The notes: a model not told the origin generated them from the letters alone. 64,000 nucleotides of DNA from Planctomycetota bacterium (GCA_016716265.1 JADJWQ010000002.1:333001-397000); one strand, 5' to 3'. Shown: positions 54,300-63,330, counted from the first letter of the stretch. A program made the numbers and translations.

Positions 54300-54312
54300 G
54301 ATCGGAAGTCAG
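54288..54312. repeat. Copy B of the 25-nt dispersed repeat
   Basis: Identical at 24 of 25 positions to 40263-40287 (core GTACGCGGTAC, then GATCGGAAGTCAG). It lies between convergent genes and overlaps the stop codon of the minus-strand gene. It lacks the full outer arm present in copy A. Confidence 0.65.
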
Positions 54313-55418
54313 AAGGCGCGGAGGCGGGCGGCGATGCGGTCGGCGAGCGGGGTGGCGAGCGCGGCGTGGGCGGCGGGCGTCAGGCGGCCGTCGCGCCAGA
54401 AGGCGTGCGGGCCGAGCGGGCGCAGCAGCGGGGTCGCGTCGAGGAAGGCGGTGCCGGCGCGCTGCAGCGCGGCGGTCACGGCGGCCGCGGTCTGCTGGCC
54501 GAGCTCGGGGCGCAGCAGCTCGGCGGCGAGCTCGCCGGCCTCGGCGCGGACCGCGTCCGGCGCGAGGTCGGCGGCGGACGGCAGCAGCACGACCAGCAGG
54601 CCGGCCCGCGCCGGGGCGGCGCGCTGGAGCAGCTCGATGGTCTCGTCCAGCTGCCGCGCCAGCGAGGCCTGCAGCGCCGGCTGCAGGTCGAGCAGCCCGC
54701 GCCACGCCAGCGCGCGCCGGGCGAGCTCGAGCGGGCAACCGGGCAGCCGGCCGGTCAGCCAGCGCGCGGTCAGCGGCACCGGCACGTCCTGCGTCGGGGC
54801 CGGCGGCACGACGGCGCCGCCGACGATGCGCGCGCGACGTGGGTCGACCAGCTGGCCGAGGTCGTCGCCGAGGTTGGCGCAGGCGACCAGCAGCTCGGGG
54901 CGGTAGCGGGCGACCAGCTCGGGTGCGCGCAGCGCGATCTCGAGCAGGCCGTAGCCATCGCAGCTCGCGTCGAGCACGGTCGCGGCCGGCGTCGTCGGGT
55001 CGTCGCGCAGCGCGCGCTGCGCGAGCGCCGAGATGCGCGCCTCGGTCGGGGCACCGAACGCGACGAGGTCGTCGCCGAGCAGCAGCACGCGCGGGCCCCC
55101 GAGCTCCGCGCCGCGCGGTGCCGCACCGTGCAGGCCGTGCTCGTCGATCGTCGCGACGACCGTCTGCGGTGCCCCGCCGCCGAGCGGAGTGAGCACCTGC
55201 TCGACCCGCGCGCCGCGCCGCGGCCGCTGACCGGCGTGCGGGTCGTGCGCGAGGTGCTCCGCGCCGTCGATCGGCTGCTCGGCGACGGCGGTGAACGCGA
55301 GGTCGACGTGCAGCGGTCGCGCAGCCCGGCCGCGCTCGGCGAGCAGCAGCCACGCGAGCGTGGCGACGCCGCCGAGCACCGCGAGGTTCGTCGCGTAGCG
55401 GATCGCGCGCGCGTTCAT
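54309..55418 (-). CDS. SGNH-hydrolase-like membrane-anchored protein with Ser-to-Asp change
   Basis: A 369-residue protein with an N-terminal membrane helix (RYATNLAVLGGVATLAWLLL). The core follows the SGNH/GDSL layout: RVLLLGDDLVAFGAP stands where GDS is expected (about 108-122); SCDGYGLLEIALRAPEL is the GYG block; LVACANLGDDLGQL is the GxND-like block; and DGRLTPAAHAALATPLAD is the DxxH block. The nucleophilic Ser is replaced by Asp, so classic esterase activity is unlikely unless another residue takes over. It overlaps the fdhD stop by 4 nt, so the two are co-translated. A sugar O-acyl-related role is a guess at most. Confidence 0.65.
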   Translation of the reverse strand: MNARAIRYATNLAVLGGVATLAWLLLAERGRAARPLHVDLAFTAVAEQPIDGAEHLAHDPHAGQRPRRGARVEQVLTPLGGGAPQTVVATIDEHGLHGAAPRGAELGGPRVLLLGDDLVAFGAPTEARISALAQRALRDDPTTPAATVLDASCDGYGLLEIALRAPELVARYRPELLVACANLGDDLGQLVDPRRARIVGGAVVPPAPTQDVPVPLTARWLTGRLPGCPLELARRALAWRGLLDLQPALQASLARQLDETIELLQRAAPARAGLLVVLLPSAADLAPDAVRAEAGELAAELLRPELGQQTAAAVTAALQRAGTAFLDATPLLRPLGPHAFWRDGRLTPAAHAALATPLADRIAARLRAF

Positions 55419-56278
55419 GGGTGAGGACCCTCCGCGCTGGTCACGCGGCCGGCGCTCCAGTAGATCTTCGCGCGCTCACCGCGCACGAAGCCGATCAGCG
55501 TCGCACCCGCGGCGCGGCACAGGTCGAACGCGAGCGCCGACGGCGCCGACACCGACATCACCACGCCGATCCGCACGCGCATGCACTTCAGCACCAGGTC
55601 GTAGCCGGCGCGGCCCGACAGCATCGCGACGCCGTGCGCCAGCTCACGGCCCGCGCGCGCCGCCGCACCGATCGCTTTGTCGAGGGCATTGTGGCGGCCG
55701 ACGTCCTCGGCGATCGACCACAGCTCGCCGTCGGCGCCGAACAATGCCGCCGCGTGGCAGCCGCCGGTCGCGTCGAACAGCTCCTGGCGCTCGGCCATGC
55801 GGCGGGCGAGCGTCGCGATCGCGTCGCGCGCGAGCTGCGGGGTGCCGGGCAGCAGCGGCGGCAGGTCCTCGAGCAGCGCGTCGGCATCCGCGAGTCCGCA
55901 GATCCCGCACGACGGGCGCACCTCGTGGGTGCGCGTCAGCCGACCCTGGATGCGGGCGCGGTCGGGGCGGCGCAGGGCGACCTGCGCGAGATCGGCGCGC
56001 AGGGCCTGGTGGTCGCCGGGCACGAGCCGCACGTCGAGTACGTCGTCGACGTGGTCGATCACGCCCTCGCCGAGCAGGAAGCCGACGGCGAGGTCGGTGT
56101 CGCGGCCCGGCGTGCGCATGGTCAGGACCTCGGCGTGGCCGGCGCGGATCGACAGCGGCTCCTCGCGGACCAGCCGGTCGCCGCTGCCGTCGTCGAGCGT
56201 CCGCTCGACGAACCCGGCGGACGCGGTGTCGGTCGGCCCGGTGGCCGTGGTCGACCGGATCGGATCAGGGACGTCCAT
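55415..56278 (-). CDS. fdhD: Formate dehydrogenase accessory sulfurtransferase FdhD
   Basis: A 287-residue cytoplasmic protein that passes sulfur to the molybdenum cofactor of formate dehydrogenases. Motifs: REEPLSIRAGHAEVLTMRTP; TDLAVGFLLGEGVI; the sulfur-carrying CxxC in VRPSCGICGLADADALLEDL (about 148-167); FDATGGCHAAALFGADGEL; AEDVGRHNALDKAIG; and MLSGRAGYDLVLKCMRVRIG. The family is complete. No formate dehydrogenase lies in the window. The ATG is preceded by a TACGCT hexamer 12 nt away. It is divergent from the nucleoside transporter. Confidence 0.96.
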   Translation of the reverse strand: MDVPDPIRSTTATGPTDTASAGFVERTLDDGSGDRLVREEPLSIRAGHAEVLTMRTPGRDTDLAVGFLLGEGVIDHVDDVLDVRLVPGDHQALRADLAQVALRRPDRARIQGRLTRTHEVRPSCGICGLADADALLEDLPPLLPGTPQLARDAIATLARRMAERQELFDATGGCHAAALFGADGELWSIAEDVGRHNALDKAIGAAARAGRELAHGVAMLSGRAGYDLVLKCMRVRIGVVMSVSAPSALAFDLCRAAGATLIGFVRGERAKIYWSAGRVTSAEGPHP

Positions 56279-56290
56279 CGTGTGCCCGCG

Positions 56291-56296
56291 AGCGTA
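56291..56296 (-). promoter_or_regulatory. Candidate -10 hexamer TACGCT for fdhD
   Basis: Minus strand, preceded by GC, 12 nt before the ATG at 56278. Same hexamer as at 38864-38869. Confidence 0.45.
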
Positions 56297-56332
56297 GCGC
56301 GGCCGCCGCGAATCGTGTTCGATGCTCCGCCG

Positions 56333-57640
56333 ATGACGTCCTTGCGCCTCGTTTCGCTGGGCGGGCTCCTGACGCTGGTGGCCCTCTGCTACGCGCTGTC
56401 CCGCGACCGGCGCGCGGTGTCCTGGCGGCTGGTGATCTGCGGGCTCCTGCTGCAGTTCACGCTCGGCGGGCTGTTCCTGAGCTGGCAGACCGGCAACGCC
56501 GCGCTGCAGTGGTTCGGCGAGCAGGTGAAGGGCTTCCTCGGGCTCAGCGCGGAGGGCACCAGGTTCGTGTTCGGGGCGCTCGGCAGCGGCGACCCCCTCG
56601 GCGTGGAGGGACCGGAGGGGCGGCCGATCGGCAGCGCGAGCCTCGGCTTCATCTTCGCGACGCAGGTGCTGCCGACGGTCATCTTCTTCTCGTCGTTCAT
56701 GTCGGTGCTGTACCACCTCGGCGTGATGCAAGTGGTCGTGCGCGGCATGGCCTGGGTCATGGCGCGGCTGCTGAAGACGTCGGGCGCGGAGTCGCTGTCC
56801 GCGTGCGGCAACGTGTTCGTCGGACAGACCGAGGCACCGCTGATGGTGCGGCCGTTCCTGGCCGGCATGACGAAGAGCGAGCTGCACGCGGTGATGACCG
56901 GTGGCTTCGCGACGATCGCCGGCGGCGTGTTCGCCATCTACGTCGGCTTCGGCATCGACGCGGGCCACCTGATGGTCGCCAGCGTGATGGCCGTGCCGGC
57001 CGGGCTCGTCTGCAGCAAGCTGCTGTGGCCGGAGACCGAGACCAGCGAGACGATGGGGCGCGTCGTGCTGCACGGCGAGAAGTCGGCGAGCAACGTCGTC
57101 GAGGCGGCGGCGATCGGCGCCGGTGACGGCCTGAAGCTCGCGTTGAACGTCGGCGCGATGCTGATCGCGTTCCTGGGGCTGGTCGCGGTCGCCAACTGGC
57201 TCCTCGGCATCGGCAGCGATTGCTACTACGACTGGTTCGAGGGCGTCGACCCGGCGCTGGTGAAGCCGGAGCACAAGCTGTCGCTCGATCGGATCCTCGG
57301 TTGGCTGTTCGCGCCCATCGCGTCGGTGATGGGGGTGCCCTGGGCCGAGGTCGAGGTGCTCGGCCGGCTGCTCGGCCAGAAGCTCGTGCTCACGGAGCTG
57401 TTCGCCTACCAGCAGCTCGCCGGCCTGAAGGCGGAGCTCAGCCCGCGCACGGTGCGCATCGCCAGCTTCGCATTGTGCGGCTTCGCGAACGTCGGCTCGG
57501 TGGCGATCCAGATCGGCGGGCTCGGTGCGATCGCCCCGGAGCGCCGCGGCGACCTCAGTCGGCTCGCGTTCCGGGCGATGTTCGCCGGCGCGCTCGCCAC
57601 CTGCATGACGGCGTGCCTCGCCGGGGTGTTGGCCGAATGA
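56333..57640 (+). CDS. Concentrative nucleoside transporter (CNT/NupC type)
   Basis: A 435-residue membrane symporter taking up nucleosides with Na+ or H+. Motifs: LGFIFATQVLPTVIFFSSFM; GNVFVGQTEAPLMVRPFLAG (the CNT signature with Gln-Thr-Glu, about 160-179); MTGGFATIAGGVFAIYVGFG; and ALCGFANVGSVAIQIGGLGA near the end (second signature). About ten hydrophobic segments are present. Its ATG-overlapping partner is purine nucleoside phosphorylase, so the pair imports and splits nucleosides. It complements the cdd-deoC-deoA operon 11 kb upstream. Confidence 0.95.
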   Translation: MTSLRLVSLGGLLTLVALCYALSRDRRAVSWRLVICGLLLQFTLGGLFLSWQTGNAALQWFGEQVKGFLGLSAEGTRFVFGALGSGDPLGVEGPEGRPIGSASLGFIFATQVLPTVIFFSSFMSVLYHLGVMQVVVRGMAWVMARLLKTSGAESLSACGNVFVGQTEAPLMVRPFLAGMTKSELHAVMTGGFATIAGGVFAIYVGFGIDAGHLMVASVMAVPAGLVCSKLLWPETETSETMGRVVLHGEKSASNVVEAAAIGAGDGLKLALNVGAMLIAFLGLVAVANWLLGIGSDCYYDWFEGVDPALVKPEHKLSLDRILGWLFAPIASVMGVPWAEVEVLGRLLGQKLVLTELFAYQQLAGLKAELSPRTVRIASFALCGFANVGSVAIQIGGLGAIAPERRGDLSRLAFRAMFAGALATCMTACLAGVLAE

Positions 57641-58503
57641 GCGACGGCGCGGAGACGGCGCGGCTCGACGCCGCAGTGGCGGCGCTGGAGCCGCTCGGGC
57701 TTCGTGACTGCAGGCTGGCGCTCGTGCTCGGCAGCGGGCTCAAGGGGTTCGCCGGCCGGCTGACCGAAGCGCGCGAGGTCGCGTTCGCGGACGTGCCGGG
57801 CTGGCCGGCGCCGCGCGTCGAGGGGCACGGCGGCGCGCTGGTCGTCGGCCGCTGCGGCGGCGTGCGGGTCGCCTGCCTGACCGGGCGGGTGCACCTGTAC
57901 GAGGGCTGGTCGCCCACCGAGGTCGTGCGCGCCGTGCGGACGCTGCGCCGCGCGGGCATCGACACGTTCCTGCTGACCAACGCGGCCGGCGGCATCCGAC
58001 CGACGCTGCGCGCCGGAGACCTGCTGGTGATCGAGGATCACCTGAACCTGACCGGCAGCTCGCCGCTGGTCGGGCCGGCCGAGCCCGCACTGGGGCCGCG
58101 TTTCCCCGACCAGAGCACCGTCTGGGACGCCGCGCTGACGGAACTGCTCGCCGTGCGCGATCCCGGTCTGCAGCGCGGCGTCTACGCCGGGCTGCTCGGT
58201 CCGAGCTACGAGACGCCCGCCGAGGTCCGGATGCTGGCGGCATGCGGTGCGGCTGCGGTGGGCATGAGCACCGTGCACGAGGCGATCGCATTGAACGCGA
58301 TGGGCGCCCGGCTCGTCGGGCTGTCGCTGATCAGCAATCAGGCCGCGGGATTGTCGGGAACGCGATTGTCGCACGACGAGGTCATCGCGGCCGGTCGCTC
58401 GGCGGCCGCGCGGCTCGAGGGGCTGGTCGCGGGCTTCTGCCGGGCGCTGGCGGATCGGGGGGCGCAGGATCGGTGGTCGGCGGGCCGGGGCACCGGAGAT
58501 TGA
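57637..58503 (+). CDS. Purine nucleoside phosphorylase (trimeric, PNP-II type)
   Basis: A 288-residue enzyme converting purine (deoxy)nucleosides plus phosphate to base and (deoxy)ribose-1-phosphate. Motifs: LALVLGSGLKGFAGRL (phosphate loop); GRVHLYEGW; FLLTNAAGGIRP; LLVIEDHLNL; GLLGPSYETPAEVRMLAACG (purine-site Glu); AVGMSTVHEAI; and GLSLISNQAAGLS (Asn). These are the trimeric human/Cellulomonas-like family. The ATG overlaps the transporter stop by 4 nt. The last 20 residues are polar and variable. Confidence 0.95.
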   Translation: MSDGAETARLDAAVAALEPLGLRDCRLALVLGSGLKGFAGRLTEAREVAFADVPGWPAPRVEGHGGALVVGRCGGVRVACLTGRVHLYEGWSPTEVVRAVRTLRRAGIDTFLLTNAAGGIRPTLRAGDLLVIEDHLNLTGSSPLVGPAEPALGPRFPDQSTVWDAALTELLAVRDPGLQRGVYAGLLGPSYETPAEVRMLAACGAAAVGMSTVHEAIALNAMGARLVGLSLISNQAAGLSGTRLSHDEVIAAGRSAAARLEGLVAGFCRALADRGAQDRWSAGRGTGD

Positions 58504-58505
58504 GC

Positions 58506-59519
58506 ATGGAGTTCGAGATCCGCGAGTATCGGGCCGGCGACGAGACCGGCATCCTGGAGTCGTTCAATCGCGTGTTCCGCGAGGTCTGCGGCGAGGGCTA
58601 CCGCGACCGCCAGCGCGCGTTCTGGGACTGGCAGTTCGCGCGCAATCCGGCCGGGCACCGGATCGTCGTGGCGGTGCGCGACGACGGCACGGTGCTGGCG
58701 CAGTACGCAGGCGTGCCACAGACCTTCGACAGCCGCTACGGCGACGCCGTGTTCGTGCACATCGTCGACAGCTTCGTCGTGCCGGAGGCCCGGTCGGGCC
58801 TGAAGCGCCCGGGGCTGTTCGTGACGACCGCCTACCCGTGGTTCGAACTCTGTGACCGCATGGGCGACGCCGTGTTGTACGGCTACCCGGTGGCGACGGC
58901 CGAGCGCATCGGGCAGCGCTACCTCGAATACAAGCCGCTGCGCGACATCGACTACCTGTGCCGCGACGTCGGCGTCGCGGGTGCGCCGCCGACGCCGGCG
59001 GCCGTCGAGGTCGACGCGGTCGCCGCGGTCCCCGCGGAGACCGACGCGCTGTTCGCGGAGCTCGCCAGCGAGCGCGGCTGTCTGGTGCGCCGCGACCGCG
59101 CCTACCTCGACTGGCGCTACCGGCAGGTCCCGGGTGGCGACGGCGACTACCTGGTGCTGGCGGCACGGCGGTCCGGTGCGCTGCGCGGGCTCGCGGTGCT
59201 GCGGCCGCAGCACGAGCTCGTGCCCGGCGCCTGCACGATCGCCGACTGGGTCGTCCCGGGCGTCGATGCCGAGATCGCCGACGCGTTGCTCGCACGCGCG
59301 GCCGGGATCGCCGCGGAGCGTCAGCGGCAGCGCCTGCTGGCGGTGTTCGCGCCCGACTCGCCGGAGGCGGCAGCGCTGCGCTCCCGCGGCTTCGAGACCG
59401 TGCCTTCGAGCGCGTACATGACGCGGCGCCTGACGCACCGCATCTACCATCCGGAGATGACGACCGGATGGCTGGCCGAGCATTGGTGGTACACGCTCGG
59501 CGACAGCGATCTGGTGTGA
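58506..59519 (+). CDS. GNAT-like acetyltransferase family protein
   Basis: A 337-residue soluble protein starting 2 nt after the phosphorylase gene. The N-terminal part reads like a GNAT domain: FEIREYRAGDETGILESFNR, FWDWQFARNPAGHRIVVAVR, LAQYAGVPQTF and VHIVDSFVVPEARSG, with FVTTAYPWFELCDRMG as the following helix. A second alpha/beta region (about 180-337) includes RAYLDWRYRQVPGGDGDYLV and GLAVLRPQHELVPG, suggesting a double-GNAT arrangement. Donor and acceptor are unknown. The gene is part of a co-directional group that continues to the fructose-bisphosphatase. Confidence 0.7.
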   Translation: MEFEIREYRAGDETGILESFNRVFREVCGEGYRDRQRAFWDWQFARNPAGHRIVVAVRDDGTVLAQYAGVPQTFDSRYGDAVFVHIVDSFVVPEARSGLKRPGLFVTTAYPWFELCDRMGDAVLYGYPVATAERIGQRYLEYKPLRDIDYLCRDVGVAGAPPTPAAVEVDAVAAVPAETDALFAELASERGCLVRRDRAYLDWRYRQVPGGDGDYLVLAARRSGALRGLAVLRPQHELVPGACTIADWVVPGVDAEIADALLARAAGIAAERQRQRLLAVFAPDSPEAAALRSRGFETVPSSAYMTRRLTHRIYHPEMTTGWLAEHWWYTLGDSDLV

Positions 59520-59523
59520 TGCC

Positions 59524-60399
59524 GTGCTCCGGTTCCGCCTGTTCCCGCGCCGCCCGATGATGCTGCTGCTCGGTCTGCTCGGCGTGTGGCTCGCCGCGAC
59601 GGTGACGCTGTGGCTCGCGCAGGACCGGCTGGTCTTCGTCGGCCGGGGCTTCGGGACGGGGCGGCCGGTCGATCGCGTGCGTGGCGTCGAGACGCTGTGG
59701 CTGACGACGGCGGCGGACGGACCGGCCGGCGCGTTCCGCTTCCGCGCCGCGCTCGCACAGCCCGCGACACCGCGCGGGTTCGTCGTGTGCTTCGGCGGCA
59801 ACGGCGAGGATCTGCGCCGCGGTGTCTACGAGGCGAACGACTGGGCACGCTACGGGCTCGGCGCGCTGTGGGTCGAGTTCCCGGGCTACGGCGACAGCGA
59901 GAGCGAGCCGAACGAGGCGACTCTGCTCGCCGCGGCGCGCGCCGCGGCGGGCGAGGCGCGGCGCCGTGCCGAGGCCTGCGGTGGCGTGCCGGTCGCCGCC
60001 GCCGGCAACTCGCTCGGCACGTTCTGCGCGGTCGCGCTCGCCGCGGACGGGCTCGCGGACCGGATCGTGCTGCGTGCGCCACCGTCGTCGATCGCCGACG
60101 TCGGACAGAGTCGATTCCCGCTGCTGCCGGTGCGCTGGCTCTTGCGCCACCCGCTCGACAGTGCCGCGCTGGCGCGCCGCGTGCGCGTGCCGGTCCTGGT
60201 GCTCCACGGCGACGCCGACCGCGTCGTGCCGCTGCGCTTCGGCCGCCGGCTCGCCGATGCGTTCGCCGGGCCGGCGGAGCTGGTCGTCGTGCCCGGCGCG
60301 GGCCACGACGACCTGGGAATCGACGCGGGCGGCCCGCTCGGCGAGCGGCTGCGCGCGTTCCTCGTCGCCGATGTCGGCACGGCGGCGGAGGATCGCTGA
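59524..60399 (+). CDS. Membrane-anchored alpha/beta hydrolase
   Basis: A 291-residue hydrolase with an N-terminal membrane helix (MMLLLGLLGVWLAATVTLWL). Core motifs: GFVVCFGGNGEDLRRG (oxyanion region), LWVEFPGYGDSES, nucleophile elbow AGNSLGTFCAVAL (Ser about 164), VLVLHGDADRVVPL (catalytic Asp) and VPGAGHDDLG (catalytic His). The full Ser-Asp-His triad is present, similar to BEM46/YfhR-type hydrolases facing the periplasm. The start is a GTG 4 nt after the previous stop, and the stop overlaps the next start (TGATG). The substrate is unknown. Confidence 0.86.
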   Translation: MLRFRLFPRRPMMLLLGLLGVWLAATVTLWLAQDRLVFVGRGFGTGRPVDRVRGVETLWLTTAADGPAGAFRFRAALAQPATPRGFVVCFGGNGEDLRRGVYEANDWARYGLGALWVEFPGYGDSESEPNEATLLAAARAAAGEARRRAEACGGVPVAAAGNSLGTFCAVALAADGLADRIVLRAPPSSIADVGQSRFPLLPVRWLLRHPLDSAALARRVRVPVLVLHGDADRVVPLRFGRRLADAFAGPAELVVVPGAGHDDLGIDAGGPLGERLRAFLVADVGTAAEDR

Positions 60400-62102
60400 T
60401 GCGCGCGGCGGCGCAGCCGTCGGCGGTGTTGGCGCTCGCCGGTCTCGGCGCGCTCGCGCTGGCGACCGCGGTGGCGCGCACGCCGCTCGGCGAGCCGTTG
60501 TGGGTGTCGTGCTACCGCGACGACGCCTACTACTGCTTCGCGTGGGCGCGCAGCGTCGCCGACGGCGTTGGCCCGGCCGTCGGCGCCGGCGTCCCGACGT
60601 CGGGAGTCCACGTCGGCTGGGAGCTGCTGCTGCTGCCGCTGGCCGTCTGCGGCGACGCCGTGCTCGAGGCCGGCGCGCGCTGGCTCGGACTCGCGGTGCT
60701 CGCGCTCGCCGGTGCGGTCGTGGCCCGCGCGCTGCGGCGCGACGGAGTGGAGCCGGCGGCCGCGCTCGGCGGCGCGCTCGCGCTGCTGGCCGCGCCGGCC
60801 GCGTGGCTCGAGGCGCAGAACGGCCAGGAGACCGCGCTCGGGTGCCTCGCACTCGCGTGGCTCCTGCACGAGCGGCGTGCGCCGGGCTGGCGGTTCGCGC
60901 TCGGCTGTCTCGTCGCCACCGCGGCGCGCAGCGACGTGTGGCTGTTCGCCGCAGCGCTCGCCTGGCTCGCGCGCGAGGGCCGGCCGTGGCGCCGCCTCGC
61001 GCCGCCGCTCGTCGCGCTGGTCGCCTACGGCCTGTGGAACACCGCGCTCGCCGGCAGCCCCGTGCAAGACTCCGCGGCGCCGATGGCGTGGCTGTTCCGT
61101 GAGCGGCTGCTGGCGACCGACCCCGGGGTCGCGGAGCTCGGTCGGGCGCTGTGGTGGTGGGGGCGGCCGGTGCTGCTCGCCGGGCCGTTCGCCGAGTGGG
61201 CGCCGGTCGGCATCGCCGCGCTGTGCGCGCTCGCGTGGCGGCCCGGCGCCGTCGCCCTGCGCGCGACGCTGCCCGTCGCGCTCGCGGTCGCCGCAGCGCT
61301 CGGCGTCGACGACCTGCTGGTGCCCGCGCTCGTCGCCGCGCTGTGGCTGGCGCCGCCGCCGGCCGCCGCTGCCGCGCGGCAGCCCGCGCGCGCGCTGCTG
61401 CTCGGCTGCGTCGGGCTCGCCGCATTGCACTACGTGCTGCGGCTCTACCCGCGCGACTACTACTTCGCACCGTTCGCGGTCGCCGGGGCCTACGGGCTCG
61501 GCCACGCGCTGCGCGGGGGTGGTCCGCGCGCGGTGGCGCTCGTCGTCGCGGTCGCGATCGCGACCGGGATCCAGCTGTCGCGGCCGCCGCGACAGTTCGT
61601 CTGGCAGCAGGCGATGGACCTGGCCGGCCGGCATCTCGACCGGTTCACCGGCGATCCGACCGCCGTGGTCGGCTCGTTCAACTCGGGGCTCGTCACCTGG
61701 CGGCGGCCGGGCCCGGTGCTGAACCTCGACGGCGTCGTCGACCGCCCGGCGTTCGCTGCGCTGCGTCGCCGGCAGCTCGGTGCGTGGCTCGCCGAGCGCG
61801 GCGTGCGGTGGCTGTGCGACAACCCGGTGCAGTTCGACCTCGACGCGACGCTGCCGCACGCGTGCGGCCGCTACTTCGGCGCCGGGTTCGATCCGGCGCG
61901 CGACCTGACGCCCGTCGCGCGGTTCGTCGTGCCCGGCTTCGCGGGCGAGCGGCCGGGCACCGCAGCGTTCGTCCTGTATCGGCTCGGCGCCGCGGCCGGG
62001 CCCGGCGAGGTCACGACGGTCGCGCCCGCTCCCGCCCGGCCGCCCGGCAGCGCGGTCTTCCAAGTCGGCGGCGAGCGGACGATCATCGACCCGCCGCGCT
62101 GA
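60399..62102 (+). CDS. Polytopic membrane glycosyltransferase-like protein
   Basis: A 567-residue protein with about ten to twelve hydrophobic segments. Near the N-terminus it has an acidic pair in SCYRDDAYYCFAWARSVADG (about 35-54), the place of the catalytic Asp in GT-C glycosyltransferases, then SGVHVGWELLLLPLAV and QNGQETALGCLALAWLL. The C-terminal 130 residues are soluble (VGSFNSGLVTWRRPGPVLNL, then WLCDNPVQFDLDATLPHACG). The KPPLxYW motif of the ArnT copies is absent, so it belongs to another GT-C branch. The ATG is coupled to the hydrolase stop. The function is inferred from topology and the DD motif only. Confidence 0.7.
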   Translation: MRAAAQPSAVLALAGLGALALATAVARTPLGEPLWVSCYRDDAYYCFAWARSVADGVGPAVGAGVPTSGVHVGWELLLLPLAVCGDAVLEAGARWLGLAVLALAGAVVARALRRDGVEPAAALGGALALLAAPAAWLEAQNGQETALGCLALAWLLHERRAPGWRFALGCLVATAARSDVWLFAAALAWLAREGRPWRRLAPPLVALVAYGLWNTALAGSPVQDSAAPMAWLFRERLLATDPGVAELGRALWWWGRPVLLAGPFAEWAPVGIAALCALAWRPGAVALRATLPVALAVAAALGVDDLLVPALVAALWLAPPPAAAAARQPARALLLGCVGLAALHYVLRLYPRDYYFAPFAVAGAYGLGHALRGGGPRAVALVVAVAIATGIQLSRPPRQFVWQQAMDLAGRHLDRFTGDPTAVVGSFNSGLVTWRRPGPVLNLDGVVDRPAFAALRRRQLGAWLAERGVRWLCDNPVQFDLDATLPHACGRYFGAGFDPARDLTPVARFVVPGFAGERPGTAAFVLYRLGAAAGPGEVTTVAPAPARPPGSAVFQVGGERTIIDPPR

Positions 62103-62125
62103 GCGCGCGGCGCGCGCCGACCACG

Positions 62126-63136
62126 ATGGCGAAGTACCTCTCGCACCCGACCCTCGCCGATCAGTTCTTCCGCGACCAGGGTTCGGCGCGCGGCTCGGGC
62201 GAGCTGTCGACGATCCTCAATCGCGTGACGCTCGCCGGGCGCATGATCGCCAATGCGGTGCTGCGCGCCGGCCTCGAGGGCAAGCTGGGGCGGACCGGCG
62301 ACGTCAACGTGCAGGGCGAGGAGGTCAAGAAGCTCGACGCGATCAGCAACGAGATCTTCGAGGAGGTGTTCGACGGGATCCCGGTGGTCGCCGGGCTCGC
62401 CTCCGAGGAGCGCGAGGAGGTGCACGTCTACGCGCGCGACGCGACGCGGGGCAAATACGTGCTGCTGCACGACCCGCTCGACGGCTCGGGCAACCTCGAC
62501 GTCAACGGCTCGGTCGGCACGATCTTCAGCATCTACCGCCGCCTCGATCCCGAGCAGCCGGCGACGCTCGCCGACTTCCTGCGCCGCGGCAGCGAGCAGG
62601 TGGCGGCGGGCTACCTGCTGTACGGGCCGGCGACGCTGTTCGTCTACACCTGCGGCGGGCCCGTGCACGGCTTCACGCTCGACCGCTCGGTCGGCGCGTT
62701 CTTCCTGACCCACCCGCAGATCCAGATCCCGTCCGGCGGTGGCACCTACGCCGTCAACGAGGCGAACGAGCGGCTGTGGGACGAGCGGACCCGTGCCGTG
62801 GTGCGCACGTTCCGCGAGGGGCGGACCGTCTGCGGCCGCCGCGGAGCGCGCTACGTCGGCGCGCTCGTCGCCGACTTCCATCGCACGCTGATGCAGGGTG
62901 GCATCTACATGTACCCCGGCGAGGTGGAGCGCCCGGCCGGCAAGCTCCGGCTGCTCTACGAGGCCGCGCCGCTGGCGCTGATCGCCCGGCAGGCGGGCGG
63001 CCACGCGTCGGACGGGAGTCGCGCGATCCTCGACGTCGCGGCGACCTCGCTGCACCAGCGCACGCCGCTGTTCCTCGGTGCGCGCGCGGATGTCGCGGAG
63101 GCCGAGCGCCTGCTCTGGGCGGAGCGTCCCGACTGA
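62126..63136 (+). CDS. fbp: Fructose-1,6-bisphosphatase, class I
   Basis: A 336-residue gluconeogenic phosphatase hydrolysing fructose-1,6-bisphosphate. Motifs: GDVNVQGEEVKKLDAISNEI; VAGLASEEREE (metal Glu); the signature YVLLHDPLDGSGNLDVNGSV (Asp/Glu metal sites, about 112-131); GTIFSIYR; GPATLFVYTCGG; KLRLLYEAAPLALIARQAGG (family motif near residue 275-294); and a C-terminal domain of normal length. The Cys of plant redox loops is not evident. The ATG is chosen from the family start. It is the last complete gene of the window. Confidence 0.96.
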   Translation: MAKYLSHPTLADQFFRDQGSARGSGELSTILNRVTLAGRMIANAVLRAGLEGKLGRTGDVNVQGEEVKKLDAISNEIFEEVFDGIPVVAGLASEEREEVHVYARDATRGKYVLLHDPLDGSGNLDVNGSVGTIFSIYRRLDPEQPATLADFLRRGSEQVAAGYLLYGPATLFVYTCGGPVHGFTLDRSVGAFFLTHPQIQIPSGGGTYAVNEANERLWDERTRAVVRTFREGRTVCGRRGARYVGALVADFHRTLMQGGIYMYPGEVERPAGKLRLLYEAAPLALIARQAGGHASDGSRAILDVAATSLHQRTPLFLGARADVAEAERLLWAERPD

Positions 63137-63200
63137 CGGTGCGCGGCGCGCGCCCGTTCGGCGCAGCGAAGGGGGGGTGCGGGCCGCGGGGTGCCTGTGC

Positions 63201-63206
63201 TAGGCT
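63201..63206 (+). promoter_or_regulatory. Candidate -10 hexamer TAGGCT before the last gene
   Basis: TAGGCT preceded by GC, about 124 nt before the ATG at 63331. It would give a long leader, unlike the leaderless examples. Confidence 0.35.
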
Positions 63207-63330
63207 CCCGCGCTTCCCACGGGCGATCCGACGGAACCTCGGCGGCCCGCCGACCGTCGATCCCCGAGGGGCCAGTCGGGTGCGTGTTCCTGTCCCGCGC
63301 ACGCGGCTCCTCCCTGCACCCCGACCGCCG

